Positions 9,805 to 18,663 of a stretch of DNA of 64,000 bases are shown one piece after another. The position numbers and the translations under genes were made by a program. This DNA comes from JANXXV01 sp038200305 (lineage in GTDB: Bacteria; Acidobacteriota; Terriglobia; Bryobacterales; Bryobacteraceae): assembly GCA_038200305.1 (NCBI GenBank), contig JBBPYD010000104.1, positions 1-64,000 on the forward strand, read 5' to 3'. Each line of letters starts with the position of its first letter. Within the stretch, counting starts at the first letter, position 1. Under the pieces are notes generated by a model. The model was not told the origin of the DNA and ran no database searches. It was given only the letters and a program-made list of their open reading frames with translations.

Positions 9805-10730
9805 TCGTATTCCATATTCGGATCGTAGTTTTCCGGCCGGCCCGCACGCCAGATATGCCCGCGCGCAGGCTGGGCAAGCAGTTCCACTTCCTTTAGAATC
9901 TCCGAATCGGGCGCGCTCCCCGCCGCTCGCAAATTCTGCCGGACCTCGTCCGTAGTGGAGATTCCCGCAAACGTCGAAGCGATCGCCGGATTCGCAAGTG
10001 CAAACTGCAGCGCAATATCGGTCACGGAAACGCCCCGCCCCTGACAATAATCCACAATGCGCCGCGCCGTATCGCGAATCAACGGCGTTGCCGGATGCCA
10101 CGCCGGCGGACCAGCCACGGTCAGCAATCCCATGTGCAATGGCGACGCGTTGATCAGTCCCCCCGGATCGAGCGCCGCCGCATCCGTATTCAACAGGTTG
10201 TACCGGCAATAGCTCAACATGCAATCCACCGGCGCCTCCGCTGAAACCTCGCGCAACATCCGCAGCGAAAGCCCCGTAATCCCGATGAACCGTGCTTTGC
10301 CGCTCGCCTGAATGCGCCGCATCGCCGGCATCGCTTCGTCAACGATCTGCCGCTTATCGCCGAACTCCACATCATGAATATGGAAGATGTCCAGATAGTC
10401 CGTCTGCAGCCGTTGCAGCGATTCATCAATACTGCGCGTCACTCGTTTCGCCGAAAAATCAAAGCCGGCCACATCGTAGCGCGCGCATTTCGTCGCCAGC
10501 ACCACCTCCTGCCGCCGGCCTTTCAACATGGCGCCCAGCCGCGTTTCCGCCAGCGTCCGCCCGTAGTAAGGCGCGACATCGAAGAAGTTGATTCCGCTGT
10601 CGATTGCCAGGTCCACCGCGCGCTGGGCCTCCGCATCGTCCATGCCCCCATATTCATTCCCTAAAGGGGCCGCCCCAAAGCCGAGCCGCGAGACCCGCAA
10701 ACCTGTGTTTCCAAGAGTTCGAATTTCCAC
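9768..10730 (-). CDS. Aldo/keto reductase, L-galactose/L-fucose dehydrogenase-like
   Basis: This 320-residue TIM-barrel NAD(P)-linked oxidoreductase has the aldo/keto reductase tetrad D51, Y56 (DVAPYYGRT), K81 (LATKCARY) and H119 (FHIHDVEFG). The opening RTLGNTGLRVSRLGFGAAPLG and the bound-barrel length fit the subgroup that includes L-galactose, L-fucose and pyridoxal dehydrogenases. It probably oxidises or reduces a sugar or aldehyde in the cytoplasm. It is the first gene of the leftward run into OMT, purQ, purL, purF and aminotransferase. Only 23 bp separate its start from that of the divergent M14 peptidase, so promoters for both must overlap the genes. Confidence 0.9.
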   Translation of the reverse strand: MEIRTLGNTGLRVSRLGFGAAPLGNEYGGMDDAEAQRAVDLAIDSGINFFDVAPYYGRTLAETRLGAMLKGRRQEVVLATKCARYDVAGFDFSAKRVTRSIDESLQRLQTDYLDIFHIHDVEFGDKRQIVDEAMPAMRRIQASGKARFIGITGLSLRMLREVSAEAPVDCMLSYCRYNLLNTDAAALDPGGLINASPLHMGLLTVAGPPAWHPATPLIRDTARRIVDYCQGRGVSVTDIALQFALANPAIASTFAGISTTDEVRQNLRAAGSAPDSEILKEVELLAQPARGHIWRAGRPENYDPNMEYECQNLIRLLPMN

Positions 10731-10753
10731 TAGATAGAATATACACTGCTACC

Positions 10754-11926
10754 ATGACCGCGCTATTTTTGTTTGCGCTCTTAGCTCCAATCATCCATAC
10801 GGACTTTGAAGCCGCTTCTCTCGACCACATAGAACAGCTAACCCCAACCCACTTCCGCCTCGCGGTAAAAGGAGAAAAGGATAACAATGGCCGAAATCGC
10901 CAAGCCAGTTGGTATTACTTCCGTGTCGATAATGCCGGAAAGCAGGAAATCACCCTCGACATGGTGAACCTCCCCGGCGAATACAACTACAAGCCAAACA
11001 GTGGAGCCATCACCAAAGACACTCCCCCGGTCATCAGCTACAACGGCCGCACCTGGACGCACGTCTCAAATTTCGAATATGACGCCACCGAACCTAAACT
11101 TCGTCTCCGCATCCAGCCCACCGCCGCCACATTCTGGATTGCCCACACGCCCCCGTACACCAATGAAAACCTGGCAGCGCTGCGCGCGTCCATCATGAAT
11201 AATCCCGATTTCCATCAGGAGAAGATCGGTAAGACTCACGACGGACGCGACCTGCTGCTCTGGACCATCACCAGCGCACAAACCACCCCCGCCAGGAAAA
11301 CCGTTTGGCTGATGTTCCGTCAGCATAGTTGGGAAACCGGCAGTTCGTGGGTAGGCGAAGGCGCCATTCGCGCGTTGCTGACGCCCGAATCCCGTCCCCT
11401 GCGCGAAACGTTCATCTGGAAAATCTTTCCGCTCTCCGATCCCGGCGGAGTAGCGCGAGGCGGAGTCCGCTTCAACGCAAACGGCTACGATCTCAATCGC
11501 AACTGGGACGTGACCGATGAATCAAAAATGCCCGAGATCTCCGCGCAGCGCCGCGCCGTCGCCGCCTGGATCAAAAGCGGCCACACCGTAGACCTCTTCT
11601 TCTCGTTGCATAACACCGAGACCAGCGAGTATCTCGAAGGTCAATCCAGCTTCCAGCCTCTAGCGGAACGATTCTTCAATACACTCAAAAGCTCCACCAC
11701 CTTCGCGCCCACCCGGCCGCTCTTCTTCAGTGAAGCCACTACAACCCCCAGAATGCCCGGCCGCATGAACGTGATCCAGGGCCTCTACAGGGACTTCAAA
11801 ACCGCCGGCTTCCTTATGGAGCAGCGCATCTCATTCAATGATCGTCTCGGTCATCTGCCCACGATTGACGACCGCCTCGCCTTCGGAGCCCAACTGGTCA
11901 GAGCACTCTTGGCGTCCGTAAAATGA
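10754..11926 (+). CDS. M14-family zinc carboxypeptidase, cytosolic-carboxypeptidase-like, exported
   Basis: This 390-residue protein starts with a signal-like hydrophobic segment (MTALFLFALLAPI). A beta-rich N-terminal domain (about residues 15-135) of the kind preceding CCP/Nna1-type peptidases follows, then the M14 catalytic domain. Zinc ligands are H191 and E194 in RQHSWETGSSW and H286 in FSLHNTETS. The substrate-binding Arg is R249 in DLNRNW, and the general-base Glu is probably in FLMEQRI. It likely removes C-terminal amino acids in the periplasm. The frame is open back to 10604, but ATG 10754 is chosen because the signal peptide begins there. Its stop overlaps the amidase start as ATGA. 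Confidence 0.87.
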   Translation: MTALFLFALLAPIIHTDFEAASLDHIEQLTPTHFRLAVKGEKDNNGRNRQASWYYFRVDNAGKQEITLDMVNLPGEYNYKPNSGAITKDTPPVISYNGRTWTHVSNFEYDATEPKLRLRIQPTAATFWIAHTPPYTNENLAALRASIMNNPDFHQEKIGKTHDGRDLLLWTITSAQTTPARKTVWLMFRQHSWETGSSWVGEGAIRALLTPESRPLRETFIWKIFPLSDPGGVARGGVRFNANGYDLNRNWDVTDESKMPEISAQRRAVAAWIKSGHTVDLFFSLHNTETSEYLEGQSSFQPLAERFFNTLKSSTTFAPTRPLFFSEATTTPRMPGRMNVIQGLYRDFKTAGFLMEQRISFNDRLGHLPTIDDRLAFGAQLVRALLASVK

Positions 11927-13101
11927 AGCAGACTCCCAGCCCTCTATCTCGCCGGGGATTGCTCCTCGCAGCAGCACAACTCAGCGCCCAAACCGATCGA
12001 AACCCGTCCGGCGATCCCCACTTCTGGACACTCTGCGAAGCCGCGGATCGCATTCGCAACCGCAAAATCTCTTCTGTGGAACTGACCGAACTTTCCCTGG
12101 AGCGAATACGGCAGAGTCAGAAAACGCTGAACGCCTTCATCACGGTAACCGCCGATGCAGCTCTTGCAAAAGCCCGCTCTCTCGAGCGCGACCTGCAACG
12201 GGGCATCTTCCACGGCCCACTCCACGGCGTCCCCATCGCTCTGAAAGACAACATTGACACTGCCGGCGTCCGGACCACCGCCGCCAGTCAAATCTTCGCC
12301 GGCCGCGTCCCGGCCGAAGACGCGGAAGTGGCAAAGCGGGTTTTCCAGGCAGGGGCCGTATCTCTCGGGAAACTGAATCTCGACGAGTTCGCCTTTGAAG
12401 GTACCGGAACCACCAGCTATTTCGGCCCCGTCCGTAACCCCTGGGATCTCACGCGCATCACCGGTGGATCATCGGCCGGTTCCGCCGCAGCACTGGCCCA
12501 GGGACTCTGCTTCGCATCGGTCGGCAGTGACGACGGCGGCTCGGTCCGCATTCCAGGCTCGTACTGCGGCATCGTCGGATTCAAACCAACCTTCGGACGC
12601 GTGAGTACGCGCGGCATCATCCCCTCGGCCTACTCGCTCGATTGTGCCGGTCCCATGACCCGCACTGTTGAGGACGCCGCGCTGATGCTCGGCTTGCTGG
12701 CCGGCAACGACCCGCTCGACGCCATCGTGCTCGATCGCCCTGTGCCCGTTTACTCCCGTGCCCTCCGGACCTCCATCGCCGGCCTTCGGATCGGCGTGCC
12801 CCGCAATTACTTTTTCGAAAAGCTCCACCCGGACGTCGCGGCCAAGGTGGAAGCGGCCATCACCCTGATGCGTGGCAAAACAAAAGAAGTTCGCGACGTA
12901 ACGCTCCCGCAATTTCAGTTCGTGGAAGGCGGCAGCATCGACATTGAACTGTATCACTACCACCGCCAATTCTTCGAGTCGTCGCCAGAAAAGTATCACC
13001 CTTGGTCGCGCAGACAACTGGAAAATGCCAAAACTGTGTCCGCCGCCAGTTACGTCGAGACATTGAAACGGATTCGCGAAGCCCGCCGCGATGTCCGGTA
13101 G
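11923..13101 (+). CDS. Amidase-signature family hydrolase, C-terminally truncated
   Basis: The protein belongs to the amidase-signature family (GatA-like), which hydrolyses carboxamides with a Ser-cisSer-Lys triad. K108 is in PIALKDNIDTAG, the cis-Ser is in GGSSAGSAAA (S184), and the nucleophile is S207 in GSDDGGSVRIPGS. The N-terminus has a short export-like stretch. It ends after 392 residues in KRIREARRDVR, where relatives go on for about 60-90 more residues, so the final part of the fold is absent. The convergent serine hydrolase is cut at the same place, so this gene is probably a deletion product. The catalytic core is complete, but the fold may be unstable. It is coupled (ATGA) to the M14 peptidase. 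Confidence 0.82.
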   Translation: MKQTPSPLSRRGLLLAAAQLSAQTDRNPSGDPHFWTLCEAADRIRNRKISSVELTELSLERIRQSQKTLNAFITVTADAALAKARSLERDLQRGIFHGPLHGVPIALKDNIDTAGVRTTAASQIFAGRVPAEDAEVAKRVFQAGAVSLGKLNLDEFAFEGTGTTSYFGPVRNPWDLTRITGGSSAGSAAALAQGLCFASVGSDDGGSVRIPGSYCGIVGFKPTFGRVSTRGIIPSAYSLDCAGPMTRTVEDAALMLGLLAGNDPLDAIVLDRPVPVYSRALRTSIAGLRIGVPRNYFFEKLHPDVAAKVEAAITLMRGKTKEVRDVTLPQFQFVEGGSIDIELYHYHRQFFESSPEKYHPWSRRQLENAKTVSAASYVETLKRIREARRDVR

Positions 13102-14162
13102 CCGGCCGCTATCGGGTCACTCACCACTTGTACGCTGAGCCCGAATCCACGGCCCGGCGCCCGGCCGGGGACGGTCTCCGGCACGAACACCGACGCCATC
13201 AACTCAACCGTTTTAGGACTGAGCAGACGCTTCCCGTTCAACTGGCCGCCTTCCAGCAGCATCTCACCGAACTTGGCGTAATCTTCGGTGCTGGCCATCA
13301 GCCCGCCCCCGCCCGAAAAATAACCACTACCGAACATCCGGTTAATAGCGTCCGTTTTTTGCAATACATCTCCGGCTCGATGATACGTGCTCGGGATGCG
13401 GGGCAAGCGGTCTTCCGCCGGATGAAAGAAGGTATCCTTCATGCCAAGCGGATCGAAGAGGCGCTGCCGCAGAAACTGATCGAACGTCTGGCCGGAAGCA
13501 ATCTCGACGATGCGCCCCAGAGTATCGAACGCCGCCAGGGGACTGTAGGTCCATCGCGAGCCGGGCTGGAAATCGAGCGGCGTCGTGCCCAGCCGCGGAA
13601 TAAAGCCGGCCAGCGTATCGCTGGGCTTTCTGGCGATTCTCGGCATCTCGGCGCTACTGGCAGGGCCGCTGCCCAGACCGGAAACATGCGTTGAAAGATC
13701 CTGGATAGTAATTTCGCGGGCCGCCGGAATCGTATAAAACCCGGCAGCGCCCGCAGTCCCCTGGGCGACCGCTACTTTCATCCCTTGAAACTCCGGGATA
13801 AACTTCGACACCGGATCGTTCAACCGTAGCTTCCCCTCTTCCATCAGCATCAGGATCGCGGCGCCGGTAATGGGCTTCGACATCGACCAGATCCGGAAGA
13901 TGGAATTCTTCGCCATCGGCTTTTTCGAATCCAGATCCATCGCGCCATGAGCCTCCAGATGTGCAATGCGGCCTTTACGCGCCACCAGCGTGACGGCTCC
14001 CGAGATTTGGTGAGAATCCATATGACGCTGGACGGTCTCGTGGATTCGTAGCAGACGGTCCCTGGAAAGGCCAACGTCTTCCGGTTTTGTTTCCGGAATC
14101 GACGCCGCGGTCAACGGCATCGCAGCGAGCATGAAAAGAGCAAAGTTCACAGGGAAACGCAT
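13050..14162 (-). CDS. Serine hydrolase, beta-lactamase/esterase family, C-terminally truncated
   Basis: The protein has a signal peptide (residues 1-20) and a class C beta-lactamase-type fold with S93 and K96 in WSMSKPITG; the Tyr motif is probably YSPLAAFD. Relatives are esterases or peptidases of about 420-440 residues. Recognisable family sequence continues up to GFGLSVQVVSDPIAAG, near residue 354. The last 16 residues are antisense to the amidase gene and unlike the family. The usual end, with the G-W-G-G region that stands in for the KTG motif, is missing. Activity is therefore doubtful. See the finding on the 13.1-kb junction. The start at 14162 fits the signal peptide. Confidence 0.8.
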   Translation of the reverse strand: MRFPVNFALFMLAAMPLTAASIPETKPEDVGLSRDRLLRIHETVQRHMDSHQISGAVTLVARKGRIAHLEAHGAMDLDSKKPMAKNSIFRIWSMSKPITGAAILMLMEEGKLRLNDPVSKFIPEFQGMKVAVAQGTAGAAGFYTIPAAREITIQDLSTHVSGLGSGPASSAEMPRIARKPSDTLAGFIPRLGTTPLDFQPGSRWTYSPLAAFDTLGRIVEIASGQTFDQFLRQRLFDPLGMKDTFFHPAEDRLPRIPSTYHRAGDVLQKTDAINRMFGSGYFSGGGGLMASTEDYAKFGEMLLEGGQLNGKRLLSPKTVELMASVFVPETVPGRAPGRGFGLSVQVVSDPIAAGYRTSRRASRIRFNVST

Positions 14163-14333
14163 CGTGGGCTCCAGCGCCAGCTTGAATGGTTACGCCTGGA
14201 ATTTTATCGCACACTACGGCGGCAGTTCATTTCATCCAGTTTAGTCAGGCGCAGCGTGCATCGCCTGAAGTATGAGGGGAGTAGGATCCATGAAATGCTT
14301 CCAGCCGCCAAGAAGCCATTCCAGCCCTGTGGT

Positions 14334-15746
14334 CTACGTCTTTTTGAGTTTCGGCGGCGGCTCCGGCTTCGCGGCAATCTTATCGATCTCATTGAAGTAC
14401 ACCCGCCGCTCTTCATACATGGCACGGTTCGCCAGGATCACGCCCGCGGCATCGGCCAGTCCAACTTCCAAATCCGCCTTCGGATGCCCGCCATTGCGAG
14501 TGTCGTTGAAGAACGATTCCAGTTCCACGTCCACAGGATTCCGGTCTTCTTCCGGCATCATGATGCCTTTGTTCGCAAGCCAGCGGCGTGCGAACTTGGC
14601 CTCTTTTTGCATGAAGGAATCGGCGCCGTTCTTCTGATCCTTATCCAGAAAAATAGGGAGGCCCTTCGCCGCCGCGCCTGTGGCGATGGTTGCACCGGCT
14701 TTGACGTTTTCTTTCTTTGCGCCAGTCACCTGCGGCTTCGGCGGCTCGGGGAACCAAAGAGCCGTCGCTGGGAAGTCATCGCCGCCCAAGGTGATATGCA
14801 CGGCGCCTTCTGTGCCCATGATCACCTCGCCGAACTCTCTCCGCTCAGACTTGAGCATGTCGAGGGAGCCGTTCGTTGTAATGGAACTGTACAGAAACTT
14901 TTGACCTTTGGGGTACTTGAAGATGAGCTGGATATTGTCGAAGATGTCGCGTCCATCGTGCAGGAAATCCAGCCCACCGACGCCAATTACGTATTCGAAG
15001 GGCGATCCGAACATCCAGTCGGCGATGTCCATCTGATGGGAGCCGAGCTCAGCCGTAAGACCGCCGGAAAACTCGCGGTACTTGCGCCAGTTCTTCTCTT
15101 TATCAGTCAGACCGGCCGGTACTGGCTTATTCCATGGGTCCTTGGCGATGGTGTTCCGATGCCACTGGCCGCGGATGTGGGTTACGGTGCCGAGTTCGCC
15201 CTTATCGACCATCTGCTTCACGGCTTGGTAAAACTTGCTGTAGCGGCGCTGCAATCCGACCTGCAGAACCTGTTTCGGGCGCTCATTGACCAAGGCCCGA
15301 AGCTCCACAATCTCCTCGGGTTTGAACACCAGGCTTTTTTCGCAGAACACGTGCTTGCCCGCTAAAAGCGCATCCTTGGTGACTGTGAAATGTTTGTAGA
15401 GCGGCGTTGCTATCAGGACCGCGTCGACATTTTTATCGGAGAGCAGCTCGCGGTAATCCTTATATTTCTTAGGATTCGTCCCGATGGTGTTAGCTGCTTC
15501 ATTCAGGCTCGGCTCCCAAATATCACAAAGGGCGACGCAGTTGCCGTTATCCAGGTGCTTGAGATGGCCAAGAAGGTAATTGCCACGGCTCCCGGTTCCG
15601 ATCATGCCGTACTGCACCTGATTGTTAGCGGCTTTCACGGTCTGAATGCCAGGCGCACCCTGGAGCGTAGAAGCTGCGGCGATGGCGGTTGCGGCACCAG
15701 CCATCTGCACAACTTCACGGCGTGTGAGGTCTTGCTTTTGCGACAT
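14334..15746 (-). CDS. Gfo/Idh/MocA family oxidoreductase with Tat-like signal
   Basis: This 470-residue protein begins with a twin-arginine-like leader (LTRREVVQMAGAATA). The Rossmann motif GMIGTGSRG near residue 48 and the CEKS motif (variant of the common EKP) follow, then the C-terminal alpha/beta domain. These enzymes carry out NAD(P)-dependent redox on sugars or their derivatives, and secreted members are frequent in Acidobacteriota, Planctomycetes and Bacteroidetes. The substrate is unknown. It is the last gene of the leftward DUF1080-cyclase-ccmBCD-ManD run, 35 bp after the ManD-like gene, so a role in sugar-acid metabolism fits. About 170 bp with no visible gene separate it from the serine hydrolase. 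Confidence 0.9.
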   Translation of the reverse strand: MSQKQDLTRREVVQMAGAATAIAAASTLQGAPGIQTVKAANNQVQYGMIGTGSRGNYLLGHLKHLDNGNCVALCDIWEPSLNEAANTIGTNPKKYKDYRELLSDKNVDAVLIATPLYKHFTVTKDALLAGKHVFCEKSLVFKPEEIVELRALVNERPKQVLQVGLQRRYSKFYQAVKQMVDKGELGTVTHIRGQWHRNTIAKDPWNKPVPAGLTDKEKNWRKYREFSGGLTAELGSHQMDIADWMFGSPFEYVIGVGGLDFLHDGRDIFDNIQLIFKYPKGQKFLYSSITTNGSLDMLKSERREFGEVIMGTEGAVHITLGGDDFPATALWFPEPPKPQVTGAKKENVKAGATIATGAAAKGLPIFLDKDQKNGADSFMQKEAKFARRWLANKGIMMPEEDRNPVDVELESFFNDTRNGGHPKADLEVGLADAAGVILANRAMYEERRVYFNEIDKIAAKPEPPPKLKKT

Positions 15747-15781
15747 TGGAGCTCCTCGGAGTTTCTATAAATATTGTACCG

Positions 15782-17128
15782 CTACTGCTTGATGACAGTG
15801 CCGTCTTTGCGGCGCACCTCGCCCCAGCCTCCGTTATATTTCTGGTGTTCGCCTCTTTCGCCGAAGCCGAATGGATACTTCGCTGCCGCCTTCTCATCGA
15901 TCTCGATTCCCCAACCGGGGTTTTCGTTCGCGTAGAGATATCCGTCCTTCATCACCGGACAGCCTTTGAAAACTTCCTGCACGCGCTCGCTAAACGGACT
16001 GTATTCCTGAATGCCGAAGTTGTAGCTGACCAGATCGAGAGCTACGTTCGCCGCATGTCCGATTGGCGAAACGTCGCCCGGACCGTGCCATGCCGTTTTG
16101 ACGCCGAACATCTCACCCAGAATCGCCACCTTCCGGCACGGAGTAATGCCGCCTGCCTGCGAAACGTGAATCCGGATGTAGTCGATCAGCCGCTCAGATA
16201 TCAGAGGAGTCCACTCGTGCGGACTGTTGAATAGCTCGCCCATGGCAAGGGGTGTCGCGCACTGCTGCCGGATTTGCCGGAAGTATTGGATGTCTTCGGG
16301 CGATAGTACATCCTCCATGAAGAAGGGCCTGTATTGTTCGACATCCTTACAAAACTGCACTGCTTGCCGCGGTGTTACACGCTCATGCACGTCGTGAAGA
16401 AGTTCAACCTCGTCGCCGAGCTCTTTGCGGCACGCTTCGAACATTTTCAATGTACGCCGGATGTACGGAGCAGGCTCATACACCGGGCCATCGTGCAGCG
16501 ACTTCACCGCAACATCGGAACGGCCTGCTCCGTAGCCTGCCATACCCGGAACGCCGACCTGCACACGGACATGCCGGAAACCCTGGCTCATGAACTTCTT
16601 GGCATTTTCTATGAGCTGCGGGATTTCCGCCGCAGCCGCGTGAGTGTAACAGTCCGCAGCCTCACGTAATTTGCCGCCGAGCAATTGATACACCGGCATG
16701 CCTGCCTGGCGTCCCTTGATGTCCCAAAGCGCCATATCCACTCCGCTCATCGCGTTGTTCAACACGGGGCCGTTGCGCCAATAGGAGCTGTTGTAAAGCG
16801 CCTGCCACGTATCGTCAATCCGATCGGCCGGCTTTCCCGTGAGGAATGGCTTTACATAGCGGTTGACCGCTTCCACGACCAGATCCGCCCGCTGCGTGAA
16901 AGTTCCGCAGCCATAGCCATAAAGCCCGTCCTGATCCGTCGTGATCTTAACCACCACGAGTCTTAACCCGGCCGGCGCTGTCGCGATCACGCTCACATCT
17001 TTGATCTTTGGGGAAGGCGTCGCGCGGGTGGCACGGTTCACCTTTTCCTGCGCCGCTGTCTCGCGTTGCGACATAAATCCGGCGAACACGCCACCGGCGG
17101 CCATCTTGAACATCCCACGGCGATTCAT
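15782..17128 (-). CDS. Enolase-superfamily dehydratase, mannonate dehydratase (ManD/RspA)-like
   Basis: This 448-residue member of the mandelate-racemase/muconate-lactonizing group has metal ligands D246 (LLHDVHER), E272 (FMEDVLSPE) and E298 (MGELF). H348 in TAWHGPGDVSPIGHAAN is highly characteristic of the ManD/RspA branch. Members dehydrate D-mannonate or D-gluconate to 2-keto-3-deoxy acids, while some have other or unknown substrates. An N-terminal extension of about 40 residues starting MNRRGMFKMAAGGVFAG looks like an export signal, which is unusual for a sugar-acid dehydratase. It starts 2 bp after ccmD ends. A role with the downstream Gfo/Idh/MocA oxidoreductase is inferred from synteny. 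Confidence 0.88.
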   Translation of the reverse strand: MNRRGMFKMAAGGVFAGFMSQRETAAQEKVNRATRATPSPKIKDVSVIATAPAGLRLVVVKITTDQDGLYGYGCGTFTQRADLVVEAVNRYVKPFLTGKPADRIDDTWQALYNSSYWRNGPVLNNAMSGVDMALWDIKGRQAGMPVYQLLGGKLREAADCYTHAAAAEIPQLIENAKKFMSQGFRHVRVQVGVPGMAGYGAGRSDVAVKSLHDGPVYEPAPYIRRTLKMFEACRKELGDEVELLHDVHERVTPRQAVQFCKDVEQYRPFFMEDVLSPEDIQYFRQIRQQCATPLAMGELFNSPHEWTPLISERLIDYIRIHVSQAGGITPCRKVAILGEMFGVKTAWHGPGDVSPIGHAANVALDLVSYNFGIQEYSPFSERVQEVFKGCPVMKDGYLYANENPGWGIEIDEKAAAKYPFGFGERGEHQKYNGGWGEVRRKDGTVIKQ

Positions 17129-17130
17129 GA

Positions 17131-17286
17131 TTACGTTTTAGTCCCCTCTTCGATCAGTTTTCGCAGGCGGTTGATTTCCTGGTGAATCTTCTTTTCCCGC
17201 GACACCAAAGTGATTACATATATCACAAGAACCGCCCATGCCGCGGCGAATCCGTAAAACATGTACGTGAAGTTTCGTTGGTCCAT
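17131..17286 (-). CDS. ccmD: CcmD-like small heme-exporter protein
   Basis: This short gene encodes 51 residues opening MDQRNFTYMFYGFAAAWAVL. It has one membrane segment (about residues 8-27) and then a basic, charged helix with KKIHQEINRLRKL. Size, topology and position directly after ccmC fit CcmD, which tethers CcmC to CcmE during cytochrome c maturation. CcmD is weakly conserved, so position counts more than similarity. The ATG is at 17286, 9 bp after the ccmC stop, and the TAA at 17131 lies 2 bp before the ManD-like start. Confidence 0.72.
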   Translation of the reverse strand: MDQRNFTYMFYGFAAAWAVLVIYVITLVSREKKIHQEINRLRKLIEEGTKT

Positions 17287-17295
17287 CGGTTCCTT

Positions 17296-17979
17296 TTAGA
17301 TTTCGTGTGCCTGCCGGCGGAGGCCGTCGATCAGACGTTGCAGATTTTCTTGCCGCAAGCGGATGGTGATCAGGATGATACCCAGCACAGCCAACGGAAG
17401 CAGGTTCCAGTAAGCCGCCGCTTCCATTCCAGGAGCCATGCCACCGCCGCCGCGTATGCTGATGACCGGACCCGGATGCTGTGTTCTCCACCATTCGATG
17501 GATTTCCAGCTAATGTACACGCCGGAAAAAGTGAAGATAGAAATGACCGCGGACAGCCGGGCGCGCGTTGTTGGGTCATCGACTGCCTTGCGGAGAATCA
17601 GGTAGCTTGCGTATGCCAGCCACGACACAAGCGTGGAGGTCAGCCGCGCGTCCCAGGCCCACCAAATACCCCAAATGATACGAGCCCAGATCATGCCCGT
17701 AGCAAGGACGATAGCACCGAAGGCAAGCGTCACTTCGGTTGCGGCCACAGCCAGGGAGTCCCACCGGAGGTCGCGGCGATAGAGATAAAGAATGCTGGCG
17801 ATCAGGGAGATAAAGGCTGCAATACCCGCTGTGATGGCGCTAGGAAAGTGAAAGAAAAAGATACGGTAGATAGCGCCCTGATTCGCTTCATCGGGCAAGC
17901 CGAGCAAAATCGTATAGAGATTCGTAATAAGCAGTGCGCCGACTGCGATAGCGATGAGATATGTGATTTTTTCGCGCAT
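17296..17979 (-). CDS. ccmC: Heme-handling protein CcmC (cytochrome c biogenesis)
   Basis: This 227-residue integral membrane protein with about six helices contains the tryptophan-rich WWD motif, visible in RIIWGIWWAWDARLT near residues 101-115. The two heme-ligand His positions are in FFHFPSA and RTQHPGP. CcmC passes heme to the chaperone CcmE in System I cytochrome c maturation. It lies between ccmB (3-bp gap) and ccmD (9-bp gap), so the transcript is clearly shared. No ccmA, ccmE or ccmF is present in the window. Confidence 0.93.
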   Translation of the reverse strand: MREKITYLIAIAVGALLITNLYTILLGLPDEANQGAIYRIFFFHFPSAITAGIAAFISLIASILYLYRRDLRWDSLAVAATEVTLAFGAIVLATGMIWARIIWGIWWAWDARLTSTLVSWLAYASYLILRKAVDDPTTRARLSAVISIFTFSGVYISWKSIEWWRTQHPGPVISIRGGGGMAPGMEAAAYWNLLPLAVLGIILITIRLRQENLQRLIDGLRRQAHEI

Positions 17980-17982
17980 AGG

Positions 17983-18663
17983 TTAACCTACCAAAACGGT
18001 ATCGATCAGAGCCAAGCCTAACAGAGTATAGATCACATCAAAACCCACCAGCACTTTCAACCAGGAATCATATTCCGAAGTGAGCGGCTCGCCAACTGCT
18101 AGTAGCGTTGTGAGCTGAATGGCGGCGAGCAGCGCCGGAATCATGATGGGATAGAGCAGCGTGGGAAGCATCAGTTCGCGGAGCCGCAGGTTCACGGTGA
18201 GGGCGCCGAACATGGTGCCAACCACAGTCAAGGCCCACGTGGTAAGAACTAGGACCAGAAGCAACATTCCGATCTGACGAGTCCATGGGACGTCGTAGAA
18301 CAGTCCGAAGACTGGCAAGCAGATCAACTCCACCGTCAGGAGCAAAAGCATGTTCGCCATTGCCTTCCCGAGCAGGAGGGCCGCTGGTGCAATGGGAGAC
18401 ATAATCAAAGCGTCCAGGCAATCGTTGGGGAGGTCCCGCGCGAAGCTCCGATTGAGGATGAGCGCTCCCGCGAACGCGAATACGAGCCACAGCAGGCCGC
18501 CGCAGATAGCGCGGGTCTCTTCCGCACTCGGATCGAAGGCAAAGCTGAAGAGCAAAAGGATCACGACGGAGAATGAGAGCGAGGCGTTCACAGTCTCTTT
18601 GCCGCGCAGCTCCGCACGCAGATCTTTTCCGGCAATGATAAAGCTCTGGCGAAGGAAGTTCAA
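17983..18663 (-). CDS. ccmB: Heme exporter permease CcmB
   Basis: This 226-residue membrane protein with about six helices has the CcmB family opening (KDLRAELRGKETVNASLSF) and the cytoplasmic NRSFARDL segment. CcmB pairs with the ATPase CcmA as the ABC part that releases holo-CcmE in cytochrome c maturation. Its ATG overlaps the stop of the preceding cyclase gene (ATGA). The usual ccmA neighbour is missing: the position upstream of ccmB is taken by a cyclase-family gene, so the ATPase must be encoded elsewhere or be absent. Confidence 0.92.
   Translation of the reverse strand: MNFLRQSFIIAGKDLRAELRGKETVNASLSFSVVILLLFSFAFDPSAEETRAICGGLLWLVFAFAGALILNRSFARDLPNDCLDALIMSPIAPAALLLGKAMANMLLLLTVELICLPVFGLFYDVPWTRQIGMLLLVLVLTTWALTVVGTMFGALTVNLRLRELMLPTLLYPIMIPALLAAIQLTTLLAVGEPLTSEYDSWLKVLVGFDVIYTLLGLALIDTVLVG

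Noticed and set aside
9805..10224. N-terminal extension of the O-methyltransferase frame
   Set aside because: The added 140 residues are antisense to the aldo/keto reductase gene and have no methyltransferase features; the family start is at 9804.
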